Below the pieces are notes generated by a model. That model searched no databases. It was not told where the DNA came from and was given only the letters and a program-made list of their open reading frames with translations. From Nymphalis io (Eukaryota; Arthropoda; Insecta; Lepidoptera; Nymphalidae): a DNA stretch of 64,000 nt. The stretch covers positions 3,410,001 through 3,474,000 of the forward strand of contig NC_065911.1 in NCBI RefSeq assembly GCF_905147045.1, written 5' to 3'. Each line of letters begins with the position of its first letter. Within the stretch, counting starts at the first letter, position 1. The position numbers and the translations under genes were made by a program. Shown here one piece after another: positions 1 to 12,004 of this stretch.

Positions 1-407
1 TAATAATTTAGTTAATGCTCTTTATAAATATAGAAATGTGACTTTTATCCGTGTATATTTTTATTTAGAACAAAACAAATAAAAAATACGTAATAAATTA
101 ATACATTATACCATATTTAAGAAAACAATTATCATACGTCATCTTTGATAATACATTCATAATGAATTCCAGACAGCTATCTCTGACGGTCCTTATCATG
201 TTGTATTTTATCTTTATGGTTACGCGCGTCGCATTGGTATTTCCTAAATCAAACAAGGAAAATTGGATGAAAAATATTATCTAAGTTCAGTAATTTGACA
301 CTCACACTAGTATTAGTATAGGGGATTATAATAATTGCGATCCTTAAGGCTATCAGGCAATTTGATAGTGGCCTTTTTCCTCCTGAATGTATTAAAACTT
401 AACTTTT
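1..407. other. AT-rich non-coding sequence
   Basis: No open reading frame of note and no repeat that I recognise. It may be intergenic or intronic. Confidence 0.5.
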
Positions 408-476
408 GGGCGTTGGTGACCACTTACCATCAGGTGGCCCATATGCTCGTCCGCCTTCCTATTCTATAAAAAAAAA
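408..476 (+). mobile_element. SINE-A, 3' tail only
   Basis: This is a 5'-truncated copy holding only the last 70 bases of the family: the ACCACTTACCATCAGGTGG stem-loop motif, then CATATGCTCGTCC, CTTCCTATTCTATAA and a short poly-A (468-476). 5' truncation is usual for target-primed reverse transcription. No target-site duplication is evident. Confidence 0.85.
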
Positions 477-761
477 CTGGAGCACAAAATTAATTATTAT
501 TAGAACAATGTGCGTATCAAGGGGTATCTGTATGTATTAAGTATTTTTTCAAACATAAGAAATTGACGACCCTTTAAACTGCCGGGAGCAGATTTGATTG
601 CTGAGAGATGATTGAAAGATGCATTTTTCAGAGTGAATTGAATTAAGATAAATATGTATTGTCATCAAATAAAACAAATAAATATGGGTTTTTCAGTCGG
701 AAGTGGATTAATAAAACTGAATATAAAGATAAATGGACCAAATAAATGTTATTGTTTTGAT

Positions 762-996
762 TATTTTTTTTATAAAATGATAGGTGGACGGACAAACGGG
801 GCACCAGATTGTAAGTGGTCAAAACTGCCTATAGACATACGCCAATGCCTTGTGAACTAAGATGTTATGTCCCTTGTGCCTGTAATTTAACTGGCTCACC
901 CTTCAACACAAAAATACTAAGTATTGCAGTTTGGTGTTAGAAACCTGATTAGTGTGTGCTACCTGTCCAGATCGGCTCGCACAAAGCGATCACACT
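762..996 (-). mobile_element. SINE-A, diverged copy
   Basis: Read on the minus strand, it runs from a head (CACAAAGCGATCACAC on the plus strand, a decayed form of the family start) to a poly-A tail (poly-T at 763-771). The internal block TGTCCCTTGTGCCTGTAATT is well kept; the remainder has many substitutions and a small deletion near 900-920. A 68-residue ORF at 654-860 runs into it and is not a gene. Confidence 0.8.
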
Positions 997-999
997 AAA

Positions 1000-2555
1000 C
1001 ATTGGTAGATAAGCTCCGTAATAAACATATCTATTGTATGTCACATATATGTACAAAAATAGAATAATTTATTGAATAATGACCAAAGATAACTTGCCGA
1101 ATTTACAATACGGTTTTTCTACACGGATAATAATTAATTATATTGAAAATTTTATGTGGTGACAGGAAGGTTCATTTTTCGCCCAGAGGAGAGGAATTGT
1201 GATTCAAAAAGGAACAATCTGCTTCCCTCACACGAGGTGGATAGCGAATATTCACGAAAACGATAAAAGTATTCTATATTTGAAATTTTAATAATGGCCA
1301 GATATTTTCTAGAAATTTTAGAATTCGACATACACGTAAAAGGTTACACTCATCGGCTGGTAGTTAGCTAAAAATATACATGGATGGTACCCAATGTATG
1401 GCAATGACTTCTATTCAGTGCGATCTTAGTTAGAACATAATCTCATATAATTCATCACAATGACATCACTAGGTGAAGGAACTGGCCCACTAACGATGAC
1501 CGCCGACCGCGCCTGATTTAGACTTGAGTCATTACCGGCAATTGATTTTCACATTGTTGAACTTTAACTGGGTCATGTGGAAACTGACGCCATTTTGTTT
1601 CTGGCGGTGAATTTTTCAGACATCTAATTGTGCTGTAAAAATCATTATCTCAATGAGTTTTATTTTATATTTAGAATCGATTTTATTTTATATTTAGACA
1701 AATTTAGTAATATTTAGAAATTGTTTTGAGGATATGACATATATATGACCTGTATATTACTTACAAGGCATTTTTTTTTAAATTTAATCAATAGATTTTT
1801 TTTTGTACATTATAAGTATACATAATGACAATACATAAATACGATGTAAGTAATGAAATCATTCATCATATAGACAAGGTCAATGGCCGGGAAAGCGCGC
1901 GGAAACGTGGAAAGCGGAACTGACGTCACGCGTTAGGTAACCATTCGTTTAAATGTGGAAGAACACTTTTTATTTTGTCATTACATGTATTATTGGCTTC
2001 AATTGCATTGTAGGAGTAGTTATCGCAAAGAGTTTTTTTTTACAAAATGAAAGTTAAGTATATTTTTTATCATATTAATTTAATCTGTTTAGGTTCTTAA
2101 ATTCACAGCATTTATCAAAGTTACTGCCTGAGGTCTTATAATTGTGATAAGTCATGTTTAACTAAAAAATGTATAATAAAATTAATTGAAATAGCAAGAT
2201 TAGACATCCGTTGTATATTCTAAAAAAGCAATTGAACAGATCCAAGAGCCAGCAACTTCAATTACCGTTTCAGCTCCTCTTGCAATTGTTAATCAACCAT
2301 AATTTTGGCTAATATGTACCACTAAGTTAACGTAAAATAAAATAACCGAACACTTTTTTATATAAAACCTTTTTTTAGTTCTTATAAAACTTTATATGTA
2401 TTTATGTATGTATATAAGTGTATCTGTATATATAAGAGTATGTATGTTGGTATATTACATATTTGTATTAAGTTTACAAGTATTCAATAAATTTTAAGTA
2501 TAAGTTGTCCGCACACTACGACCGATTAATGATCCTGGCTAAAAAAAATCATAAA
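1000..2555. other. AT-rich non-coding sequence with one GC-rich patch
   Basis: Mostly AT-rich sequence with homopolymer T runs. The exception is 1880-1935, which is GC-rich, has several CpGs and includes a perfect TGACGTCA. No coding potential is visible. Confidence 0.5.
1921..1928. promoter_or_regulatory. Candidate CRE (TGACGTCA)
   Basis: A perfect palindromic cAMP-response element lies in a CpG-rich patch (1880-1935) surrounded by AT-rich DNA. The match is exact, but a regulatory function is only inferred because no promoter or gene is identifiable nearby. Confidence 0.25.
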
Positions 2556-2559
2556 TATT

Positions 2560-2662
2560 TCTCTTTACAGAGGTTGCCTGGAAGACATCACTACATATGT
2601 ACTACTTGTTCTTTTATATGTTTGTAAATTGTGTGCAATAAAGAATAAATAAATAAATAAAA
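2560..2662 (+). mobile_element. LINE-like 3' end fragment
   Basis: Contains AGAGGTTGCCTGGAAGACAT, then GTGTGCAATAAAGAATAAAT and AAAT repeats. I recognise this layout as a very common lepidopteran LINE 3' end, with its own AATAAA signal and an A-rich tandem tail. Everything upstream of the 3' UTR is missing. The LINE clade is not determinable from this piece. Confidence 0.6.
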
Positions 2663-3115
2663 TATAAATTTATTTACTTTGAATAATATAATCTTGGTTG
2701 GTAATTATTTATTAATCAGTTAAAATATTTATCTATACATTTAATCAATTGTTAATTTATTGTTTTCATAACACATCTCCGAATTACCGAAAATTTATCG
2801 TAATCTTTTTATAATTCAACTGAACTGGAATACAAATTGTTTCACTGATAACAGCTTACAATCCCGCATAGTAACAGAAGATAAACAGACAGAGGCCAAT
2901 GACTCCAGTTAGCACAATTTCTAAACTGAAACACAGTGAAACACGCTGAAATAGTGTAACGACCTCGTCTTCTATCCATTAAAAGATTATTATGATACGG
3001 ATATAGTTGGAAAACATTTATTTGGGTTGCAGGTGTGTGCAGATTTGTGTTGCGGCTGGTTAAGTGTAGGTAATAAATTTTGAAATATTTTTATATAATG
3101 AAAAATATATTTAAG

Positions 3116-3215
3116 TAAGCTCTTACAGAACACTTAAATCGTCATTATAGAATATTTTATTTAATGTAAAACTATCACCGGTCGAGAGTGTACATTCTAC
3201 CGAAAATAAACTCAT
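3116..3215 (+). repeat. Interspersed repeat, family I
   Basis: Shares a diagnostic series (TTAAATCGTCATTATAGAA, TTTATTTAATGTAAAACTA, CACCGGT, ATTCTACCGA) with common lepidopteran repeat sequence. Related pieces here lie at 10790-10885, 37858-37965 and 47512-47560. No ORF is present; it is probably a fragment of a LINE 3' region or a non-autonomous element. Confidence 0.5.
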
Positions 3216-3317
3216 TAGTGAGTTAGTACTCATTATTCTCAAGTTTTTATCAAACATATTAATGTTATCACCATATTATATATATTGTTCATTTAAATTT
3301 ACATTAATATAATCCTA

Positions 3318-3455
3318 GTTTTCGCCCGCATTTTAGGAAAAGGGGGGGGACGTTGGGGGAGGGGTTGTTATAACAATTATGCCGATGTCCTTCCTCGAGG
3401 TTCAAGGACAGACGGACCGAGTTACTTTCGCATTTATAATATTAGTATAGTATAA
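3318..3455 (+). mobile_element. Degraded LINE-type 3' terminus, family M
   Basis: Begins near CGCCCGCATTTTAGG and ends GGACAGACGGACCGAG followed by ACTTTCGCATTTATAATATT and AGTATAG. The same terminus recurs at 58372-58565. Such ends are extremely frequent in Lepidoptera and are usually linked to LINE 3' ends; that clade assignment is from memory. A G-rich run (3340-3365) lies inside it. Confidence 0.55.
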
Positions 3456-3559
3456 TATTAGTGTAGTACAGAATAATATGCCTTATAAAAAAAGTAAATA
3501 TCATAAATATTATCATAAATAATACATTGCGCCGTAATTAAGAAACAGTGTTTCTTACT

Positions 3560-3597
3560 ATATATACTCTGTCTATATATAGACAGAGTATATATAT
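3560..3597. repeat. Perfect palindrome centred on TATATA
   Basis: The arms ATACTCTGTCTATA and its reverse complement meet without a real loop, giving a self-complementary block of over 30 bases, continued by (TA)n on the right. It could extrude a cruciform. It is the first of three hairpins within 250 bp. Confidence 0.8.
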
Positions 3598-3639
3598 ATA
3601 TAGACTGAGAGTGCGATTGTGCATTTATAACAGCAGCGT

Positions 3640-3711
3640 TTTAGTTAAAAACTGATTTCTCTCTTTCTATTATTATTGATTTGTCATTCGAAAGAAGGAG
3701 ACACAGTATTG
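3640..3711 (+). repeat. Interspersed repeat, family F (copy 1)
   Basis: Contains TCTCTCTTTCTATTATTATT and TTGTCATTCGAAAGAA. The same order of motifs recurs at 9538-9630 and 33650-33725. There is no coding content. The right end coincides with the left arm of the 20-bp hairpin at 3692-3747, so the family may be a small MITE-like element. Confidence 0.5.
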
Positions 3712-3747
3712 CTTAACATTAGTTAATCAATACTGTGTCTCCTTCTT
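3692..3747. repeat. 20-bp perfect inverted repeat with 16-nt loop
   Basis: The left arm AAGAAGGAGACACAGTATTG (3692-3711) is perfectly complementary to 3728-3747, separated by 16 bases. In RNA this would be a stable hairpin; in DNA it could be a cruciform. It may be a terminal inverted repeat collapsed around a deletion, or a fold-back insertion of family F. Confidence 0.9.
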
Positions 3748-3777
3748 GATTGATTACACTTTACTTACTCAATAGTC

Positions 3778-3805
3778 ATTTTAGCACTTGTCATAGTGCT
3801 AAAAT
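3778..3805. repeat. 10-bp inverted repeat
   Basis: ATTTTAGCAC and GTGCTAAAAT surround an 8-base loop. Two copies of ACTTTTGTCGGTA follow immediately, near 3812-3841, so the segment holds both inverted and direct repeats. Confidence 0.85.
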
Positions 3806-4035
3806 AGTTCACTTTTGTCGGTAGAATGACTTTTGTCGGTACCTTCTAAGTCGTTGGTCCGAGTATATACTGAATAACTCTTTATAAATTTGATCCAAAC
3901 TCAGAATACAAGATTTTATTGCCATTTTTGCAATGATTACTATAGGTGAAGTTATAAAAAAATCGTTACGTTTATAAATATATTCTTACAATAATAATAT
4001 GTTGACATTTAAATGTTCCACATATCTATTATTAT

Positions 4036-4276
4036 TTTTTTGTTTTTTTTTTTTAATCAATGGATAAAATAGGACCTTATTATACAAACTATCTCTTGAT
4101 GACTTGCAAAGTAAGACCGGCAGCGCCTATAGACATTGGTTGTGAGAAATATTAACCATTCCTTATATCGTTAATGCGCCACCAACTTTGTGGTAATGTT
4201 GCCGTTTGGCGGTAGAATATATCAGAAGAGATCAGTAGTGACCCAGAACGGCTTGCACAAAGTGCTACCACCAAGA
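4036..4276 (-). mobile_element. SINE-A, old internally deleted copy
   Basis: The minus-strand tail is the poly-T at 4036-4054. The blocks CCTATAGACATTGG, AATGCGCCACCAAC, GGCGGTAGAATAT and GGCTTGCACAAAG keep family order. The segment normally between GGGAACTAAGATG and GCTGTTTTGCGG is mostly missing. A 64-residue ORF at 4190-4384 overlaps it by chance. Confidence 0.75.
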
Positions 4277-6741
4277 AATTGTACATTTATTATATTTACT
4301 ATCTTAACTTTATATAAAACTGTCCGGTACAATATTTCAAATACACTATTTAATTGTCCTGAGGTATATAATATTATTATATAATATTTATATATCTGTT
4401 CCTTCTGTCATTTATGACCACAGTTGATTCCAGAGATTTTTTTTTATACAAATTAATTTTATAGCAATTAAATATTGTAACAAATAAAAGCCACTGACAA
4501 AAAAAGTATACATTTAAATAAGAAAACCTCATTTTTATCACATTCCAATCAATAAATTCTACAGGGTGGGTAGAAAGTGAAATTCATTGAAAACGAACCG
4601 AAACGAAGCTACCAGCGTCAACAAAGCGGACAACGACGTCCGGCCTTGACGTCCGATTCTTGAGCCGGTGATTGTTTATTCTCTTCTCGTAACAAGAACA
4701 GGTAATGCCATGGAGACTTTTTTAAATCTAATTAAATACTTTAAAATGTTATGCGTGTATTTATGTAACTTAAGAAACATCCATAAACGGAATAATAGCA
4801 ATTTTTTTAACTGTTGAACAAATTAAATTAAACTCTGCATTAGCTAATTTAGGCTATGTATAATTATTATTATTGTGCTTAACATGACGTATCAACACTC
4901 TGTTTAACTTTACCGTCTAACTCTGCGTCAAAGATTCATTTTATTCTCATAAAATAGCTCTATTGTTTCAAGAAAAAGATTATTTAATACAAAAAAGAAT
5001 TTCACACTCCTCATTTTCCTTACAATCGTCAAATATTTATGACTCTTACAGAACACGTGGATCTAAATAGAAGATCGCTAGTTGACAAGCACTATAATAG
5101 ACTACCATGTTTTTCACAAATCTTAATTTAAAACTCGGAGGTAAAAGAAAACATTACGAGGAAGTCTACCCTCTGAAAGGCTTGTAACCCTCTTCTTTAA
5201 GCTAAAATAAGACTTTAAATAACAGTAGTGCTATTACTATTGTTGTTGTTATCTCTTAGACCATCGCACAATTTATGTCATTTTGTAGTATAATTCAGCA
5301 GTTCATCTGTTCGCTATCTTGAAACACGATATTTATAGTCCACTAACGACTCCACACCATTCCTGCGTCCGCCCTTGAGCGCGAACGCGTTGCGGCAGGT
5401 CGGCGCGCGCGCAGCTATACAGTTATGGCTGAGAATCTCACTGCAACGCATGCATGCTATTTGCCATTTCAATTGAGAATGTTTTGCATAAACACAACTA
5501 ACATATGTATGATTATGTTAAATCGTTGTTTTAATTTTATAGATCGTAAAACGTTGGACTGTTGACAATTTACAAACAAGAAAATCCTAAGGATCCTACG
5601 TTAAAAATATATATTACACTTTTTAAAAAGTAAAAAGTTTAGTAACTAATGATATTATCTATTATTATTTTTTATTTCAGCCAAAAAATCTATTGTATTA
5701 GCATAAAAACATCTAAAGTTAACATATTTTAAAGTAAATTTTATTTAACATAAGCTATTTAAATAATAATAACACATTTAGATAAACGTTCTTTCGCATT
5801 AAAAAATATACTTAATACGAAAACAATATAATTTTAATATTTTATTTTAGATTAAATAAAATAATAATAAAATTGCAATTATGCAACACTCAACAATGAA
5901 TTGTGTTAAAAATAATGTAATGAATGTCATAAACATTAATTGTGAAATAAATGCTCTTATCATTACTGAACGATTCAAAGTACAAAAGCCCGCCAAAAAT
6001 AAGCGTCAAAAAATTCAAGATGGCCGCCGGCGCCGCGTCGACCTCGGCGAGCCAGGAAGTGCATGTAATACCAATGAACTTTTCAATGTTACCCAGTTCT
6101 GATGTGGATCCTGGTTGGTGGAAATATGCACTTTGTGAATAAACATAATTGTTGGCCTTTTAAAGCAAGATGTTCAACTGTTTCTTTTGGTGTACACTGA
6201 ATGCGACGCCTCCGCCTTCTTTTTGTTTTGGCCTTGGTATATACAAGCTACCATTGTATATAAAGTGAATTATTTGAATTTTTGCAGTTCATTTTTTTAA
6301 AGCCTCAGTAAATTGCATAAATGTTTGCGACTGAAAATATATTATTGTTGACGGTTTTTAATCTGAATTGTATATAGAAAAACGGATAAAACTTGTATTG
6401 TATTATAATTTATAATTATTGATAACTATTATGGATTAAATGGGATTATCAAAATAGCATAATGCAATAATTAATAGCCTTTAATAATAATGTAAAGATT
6501 AATTGTATTCCTAGGTAAGGTTATATACATATAATTGTATTGATAGGTAGCAATAGTGTATAAATGTCCCACAGCTGGGCTTGACCACCATTTTACTATC
6601 TAGATGGGGTACATAAAATATTTTCATTCACTACTGACACAAAATGTGCAGATGGAAACTTACTTAACACTTACTCGGTACTTGTTTAGTTTTTAATGCA
6701 CAATCTTCAGTTAATTTTTATCTATTCCCAAGAAAAAGAAA

Positions 6742-6768
6742 AAAGAAGTAGTCTGACACTACTTCTTT
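6742..6768. repeat. 10-bp inverted repeat, 7-nt loop
   Basis: AAAGAAGTAG pairs with CTACTTCTTT. The hairpin is small and perfect, in otherwise ordinary AT-rich sequence. Confidence 0.8.
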
Positions 6769-8260
6769 ATGCATATATAAAATTGTTCATATGGAATTTA
6801 AGATATCAAATCGTTTTTTATTATGTTTTTATGTATTTTTCGTAGTATTATATTCTGATATGTGCAGAAAAACCATTTCTGTAATTCTGTTTTCATTATA
6901 AGTATATATAATTATTATTCTATGTTATTTTTATTAAGTATAATAACAGATAATAAAATGTTTCATACCATTATAAAATAAATCAGACAAAAACTATTTT
7001 CAAATATATAAATAACAACTCCACACAGCATATTGATAATGTAACGCAACTAGATAAGAAGGTTTTATATACTCGTATTCAACATAATAATGTAAATTGT
7101 ATATATTAATGGCAACTAAAGATACAACTTATTTTTAAAAATGGAATTTAACAGTAAGAAAATAAATGAATCACGTTTGAGACTTTATAAAGACATAATG
7201 GCTCCCTATGATTATACACGTACAATATCTTTTTTTTTAATCGATTTATTTTTACAGTTTATTTATACAATGTTGTGATGAATTTTATATCTGTATTTTA
7301 AGTTTCCACATAAATTGTCAATTATGTGTACAATAATAATAATAGTTTACATTTCATATATCACCAGTAATGTAATTAAAAAATATTGCATCAATTTTTG
7401 CTGACGCCTATTTAGAACTAGTGATTAGACCCAGGACGCACGCCTATTTAGACCCAGGACTTAATTCACGTCATAATTCAGAATTGCAATTTTCATCAAA
7501 AATACTTACTTAGTGCTAACTTACTATGTATGTGTACGTACGTGTTCCTTACACTTATGCAATTTTCATGGTACTAGCCCTAGTAGTTTGGTTTGTGCGT
7601 GGATATATAATTCAGTCAGATATTCTTTTGTTTATATATATATAGAGGCTTACAAAACGTCATAGCAAAAAACACCAGCTAAGAGCATATTCCTTTTGTG
7701 GAAACACAGCTTTAGACAAAGTATTAATCATATATTATAACGATTTAAGTATACAACAGAAACGGATGGTGTAGAGTTTATAGTGTTTTATCAGACAAGT
7801 GATATTTGTTAGGATTCGTTTACGACCCATTGTTTCTGTCCAAGTGCGAAATAAACAAGATGTAATAGAGTTGTTTGATTCAACAATAAAATTTATAAGA
7901 GTCTACGTTACATAAATAAACATCAAAATATATTTCCTTTGTTTACAATGATATAAAGAAAAATATTTGTTTTTAAATTTTTAACTGAATACATTATTTA
8001 CCCATACAGATGCATACATAGATATACATATACGACGTTTCTAGTTATAAGTTGGAATCGTACATGTAAAAATAAAATAATTTTATATAAATCCTCATCA
8101 CTCTTATCTTCTAGTTCACTTTTCACATAAATGATGACTTGTACTATATTTAGGGCCTTATTCTTTATATCATAGTAAATATCATTATATTATTAGTTTT
8201 GAAAATCATATTTATAAAATTTGCAGTTGTGGAAAATTCATTCTAACATTTTATGTAATA

Positions 8261-8300
8261 TATAAAAACGCAAAGAAATACCATCTTTGCGTTTTTTATA
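8261..8300. repeat. About 16-bp hairpin with 7-nt loop
   Basis: TATAAAAACGCAAAGA (8261-8276) pairs with TCTTTGCGTTTTTTATA (8284-8300) with a single bulged T. It looks like a bacterial terminator, but in this context it is simply an inverted repeat of unknown role. Confidence 0.8.
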
Positions 8301-9537
8301 ACATATTTAATTGACGTTACGTAATTAATACCAAAATTATAAATTTTTTAAAATTATAAAATACTGTACAGCGCACACGCAATCAAAACTCTTATGAGGA
8401 CTTTAGAAATATTCCATTCGAAGAAAAATTAAATAATATAAGTATTTCAAAATAATATAGTTTAGTTATAATAAGAGAGTTAAATACGTATGAAATATTT
8501 ACAAGCATGCAATCTCCGTCCAAGAGCGATCTATAAACACGCGGTGCAACAAAAGCAAAATGGCCGTCTGCGCTCGCGCCTGTCCGTGAACCTGTGCTAA
8601 ATTTACAAGCTTCGCGTCATCCGGTGCGTTCGCATAGATCTATAACACGAATGTGGCGCTTGGTATAAAACTACATACCCTGTGCATTTTTCGAAGTAGA
8701 TGTACCTACACTATATTGACTAAATACCTTTTTATATCAGACCATTTTCTTCTTTTTTTTATTATTAAATTTACTAATAAAATGAAATAAACTGAATTTC
8801 GGTTCCACTAATGTTGTTTATCGAGGTAAATTCGGCTTGTTTCGTAAGGATTACGGTTTTCATTATTATGGTGCGAACGCATCGTAACCACGTGACTTTT
8901 CTCAATAAATAACTCAACTGCAACCGAAATAGTATACTATATACTCCACATATCTATATTTGGGAACAAAATAATCCCTTCTAAGCTAGCGTTCCATAAT
9001 CCAGTTTCTTTAAATCTTCTGAAACTTTTTTTCTATTGCTGAAGCAGATCGATAATGTGAGTTTTGGTTTTCGTTTGCATACTGAGTAGTTTTTGTGTCC
9101 CTTTGGTTGTAAATAACTTTATCAATTTACGTTAATATTTTTTTAGAAATGACAATTATTGTCTGTTGTAAATTGATTTCTACTTTAATAAAATTTGTAC
9201 ATTGATATTACTTATTATATCATTTTCTAGAAACATACTGTGCGTCTGTGCTAGTTTTTTTTTTTTTTGAGTTTTTATTTCGAAATCAAAAAATTAAACG
9301 CAAACATTAGATATGAGAATGACTTTTATTTGAAAATATGAATATTTTCCACTAACAAAAATAACAAAGACTTTATACACACACTGATATGTATATAATA
9401 TATAATATATGTATATAATATATAACAAATGTATACACCATTGCCATATTGTATCACGTAAACTCGATTTTAAAATGTCTTACAATTATATAATATTGAA
9501 AAAATCAATACAAACGGCCTTAATTTTAAACATTGCT

Positions 9538-9630
9538 TAGCGGCTGTTAAACACAGACTTCGCTCTTTCTGACATTATTGATTTGGCATTCGAAAGAAAA
9601 ACAGTTTAACTAATCACTCGTTTATAACTA
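9538..9630 (+). repeat. Interspersed repeat, family F (copy 2)
   Basis: Shares GCTCTTTCTGACATTATTG and TTGGCATTCGAAAGAA with the copies at 3640 and 33650, followed by TTTAACTAATCACTCG. It lacks the 20-bp hairpin that follows copy 1. Confidence 0.45.
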
Positions 9631-9688
9631 AGGCTGGAATATTCTAAATCAAATAAAATTATTTAATCGCAATCGGAATGTAGTACCT

Positions 9689-9960
9689 AGCTCGTCTGGG
9701 TAGGTACCACCCACTCATCAGATATTCTACCGCAAAACAGCAATACTTGATATTGTTGTGTTCCGGTTTGAAGGGTGAGTGAGCCAGTGTAATTACAGGC
9801 ACAAGGGACATAAAATCTTAGTTCCCAAGGTTGGTGGCGCATTGGCTATAAGCGATGGTTGACATTTCTTAGAATGCCAATGTCTAAGGGCGTTTGGTGA
9901 CCACTTACCATCAGGTTGCCCATATGCTCGTCCACCTTCCTATTCTATAAAAAAAAAAAA
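9689..9960 (+). mobile_element. SINE-A, nearly full length
   Basis: Lacks only the first 25 or so bases. All internal landmarks are present in order: CTCGTCTGGGTAGGTACCAC, GTGTAATTACAGGCACAAGG, GGTGGCGCATTGG, then the tail stem-loop (one change, AGGTTG for AGGTGG), and poly-A to 9960. Relatively young by sequence quality. No clear target-site duplication. Confidence 0.92.
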
Positions 9961-10445
9961 CTATTAAGTCAATTTAAAGTTACCTCGCTATATTGACTTG
10001 TACACATCAGTGTTTTGTCACATCTGAATAATCTTTGACAAGATGAGTAAGGAGATGAAGCAGTACGAAGGTCAACATCTCGGTACCAATGACTCTCCGA
10101 CCCTGAGATCTGTTCCTAGTTTGAGCACTGAACCTACGAACACTGAACGTACCTTTAAGTTTTTAAAAACGTGTTGGCGTTTACGACTTTATAACTCGTG
10201 GATCCCATTGCAATGAATTGTCAAACGATTACTTGCTTTTTGTCCCGTTTTTGCATTACCATTAGTATATAAATGGCTTGTTATATATGTACTGTTGCAG
10301 ATTTTTACGGCATGTTTGATATCTACGCACAGAGAAATGAAAGCTCGAAGAATTTATTTTCAATATACTTAACTGTTTTAACATATTTTTATTTGACTTC
10401 AAAATCATATAAGATTTTTTCTATATACTATAACAAAATATATAA

Positions 10446-10670
10446 AATGGCCTAGTGGTTCGAACGCGTGAATCTTAACTGATGATCGTGGGTTCAAATC
10501 CGGGCAAGCACCACTGTATTTTCATGTGCTTAATTTATGTTTATAATTCATATCGTGCTTGATGGTGGAGGAAAACATCGTGAGGAAACCTGCATGTGTC
10601 TAATTTCATTGAAATCCTGCTAGTGTCCAGCAGTGGGACATTAACAGGCTGTTACTGTTACTACCAATTT
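10446..10670 (+). mobile_element. SINE-B with tRNA-like head, internal deletion
   Basis: The head has an A box (TGGCCTAGTGG, 10448-10458) and a B box (GGTTCAAATCC, about 10491-10501) at tRNA-like spacing, so it is a pol III-type promoter. The body follows to AAACCTGCATGTGTCTAATT, then about 90 bases are missing before CCAGCAGTGGGACATT and the CTGTTAC tail. It is not a tRNA gene: the region between and after the boxes does not close an acceptor stem. Confidence 0.85.
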
Positions 10671-10789
10671 GAGTACTCTTCCTAAGTGCAGCTAACATAC
10701 CCTACACAGTTGTTAGTTTTTAATTATCATTTGCAATATACATATATTTAACTAGCTTTCTTATACAATTAAAATATAATTTATTTAAG

Positions 10790-10885
10790 TATGCTCATAT
10801 GAGGACTTTTGAATCGTCTTATACCGGTTATGAAAGTGGATTCTAGTTAAAAACTGGAAAGAAACTCAGCAGAAACTGAATTAGC
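10790..10885 (+). repeat. Interspersed repeat, family I
   Basis: Carries TTTTGAATCGTCTTATA, CCGGTTATGAAAGTGGATTC and GGAAAGAAACTCAGCAG, the latter also at 37930-37960 and 47540. Diverged and internally deleted relative to the piece at 3116. Confidence 0.45.
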
Positions 10886-12004
10886 TACGGGTAATTTTTT
10901 GTAAAATCTTTGTATACTTTCTTCCTTAAAAAGTTTAACCAAAAAAGTCCAATTCAACGACAACCACGTAACAAAAATTGTGAAAATGTGTTCTTACACA
11001 ATAAATAATTATTTTACGTATTCATTAAATATAAATAATAATAATAACATTTACAGAAGATTATAACTAACTTCTTTATTTTAAACCAAGAGAGAGTTAT
11101 TACAGCCAGCTTGTGAATCAAGTCTAGTAATTTCTGAATTTCTGAAACGCGGGCAGAAAATCATTTACCTTCTGTTCGTTTCAGAAACTTATACTATTAC
11201 AATTTAAGTATATGTATGTAAATATATATTGTAACATAACAACCAATGAAATCCAGTAACATGCACTGGAATGATTCACCAGCAAGCGATTTCCGCCGCG
11301 CCGTTCTAATTTTAAAATCGAACCCCTTTTCTTAAATGGTATAAAATCCGGCGTGTGCGCATCCTTTTATTATTTTAGGCGCATCCGACAATGGTTTTGA
11401 ATTAGAGATTGATGGCTTGTTTTGTTTTTGAAATTTTGTCGTTCGGCGGAAATCGTTGGTAATTACGACATTTCTCTCTATTTGTATATGTTTTATTTAT
11501 ATCGTCTTTTTAAATAATAAATTCATTGCCTGTCCAATATATCTATTGTTTTTTATTATTTTTAAGTATGTATGTTCTCATAAATAAACTGCTTAAGTGC
11601 GTCATGCACGATGAAGATACTTAATGTTTTATGGTAAAATATCTTAAGATCAAATATCAAAGTATCTTAAGACTCCTGCTGTTTTAAAAAACGGTAGAGA
11701 AAAATATTTGTTGGACAAAACTGTCTTTGCCTACTTATATATAGATGTATAAAATATATTCGTATTATAGGCTAATGTTATTAAAACTAAATATTCCAGT
11801 TCTGCATTATTTATAGACAAATAAACATGTTTCGGAAAGATTATAATTCCGATCATCATATAGCGGAAGTCAGTGAACGTAATTTCGACACGTCGGCTCC
11901 GTGTTGAGAGAGTCCGTTCCCTAAACGTATTGAAAATTCCTTGATATATAATATTATTGAAATAGCATGAATACAAGTTCAACATTTACGTATAATTTGA
12001 ATAG
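10886..12004. other. AT-rich non-coding sequence with a small CpG patch
   Basis: No gene seen. 11270-11350 is somewhat GC-rich (CGCCGCGCCGTTC). TTTCTGAATTTCTGAAACG at 11131-11149 is matched by CGTTTCAGAAA at 11177-11187 in inverse orientation, and nearly the same motif recurs at 24098-24116. The minus-strand ORF at 11731-11985 has no recognisable domain. Confidence 0.45.

Larger units (their letters stand above)
4280..9530. other. Long AT-rich non-coding block
   Basis: Holds no recognised transposon and no convincing ORF. CpG-rich patches occur at about 4590-4680, 5345-5465, 6005-6060 and 8505-8660. The ORFs that cross 6.0 kb (5881-6102 and 5951-6142) are short, lack any domain and are not supported as genes. 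The block could be host intron or intergenic DNA, and the patches are the best places to look for conserved elements. Confidence 0.5.

Noticed and set aside
654..860. 68-residue plus-strand ORF
   Set aside because: Its second half lies in an antisense SINE-A copy and the first half is AT-rich without any domain.
5881..6142. Two overlapping 60-70 residue ORFs in a GC-rich patch
   Set aside because: Different frames over the same patch, no domain, no supporting splice or promoter signal. They mark a CpG-rich spot rather than a gene.
8261..8300. Rho-independent terminator
   Set aside because: The hairpin and T-run look right, but everything else points to a eukaryotic nuclear genome.
10446..10520. 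tRNA-like segment with A and B boxes
   Set aside because: It is the head of SINE-B, followed by SINE-B body; no acceptor-stem pairing.
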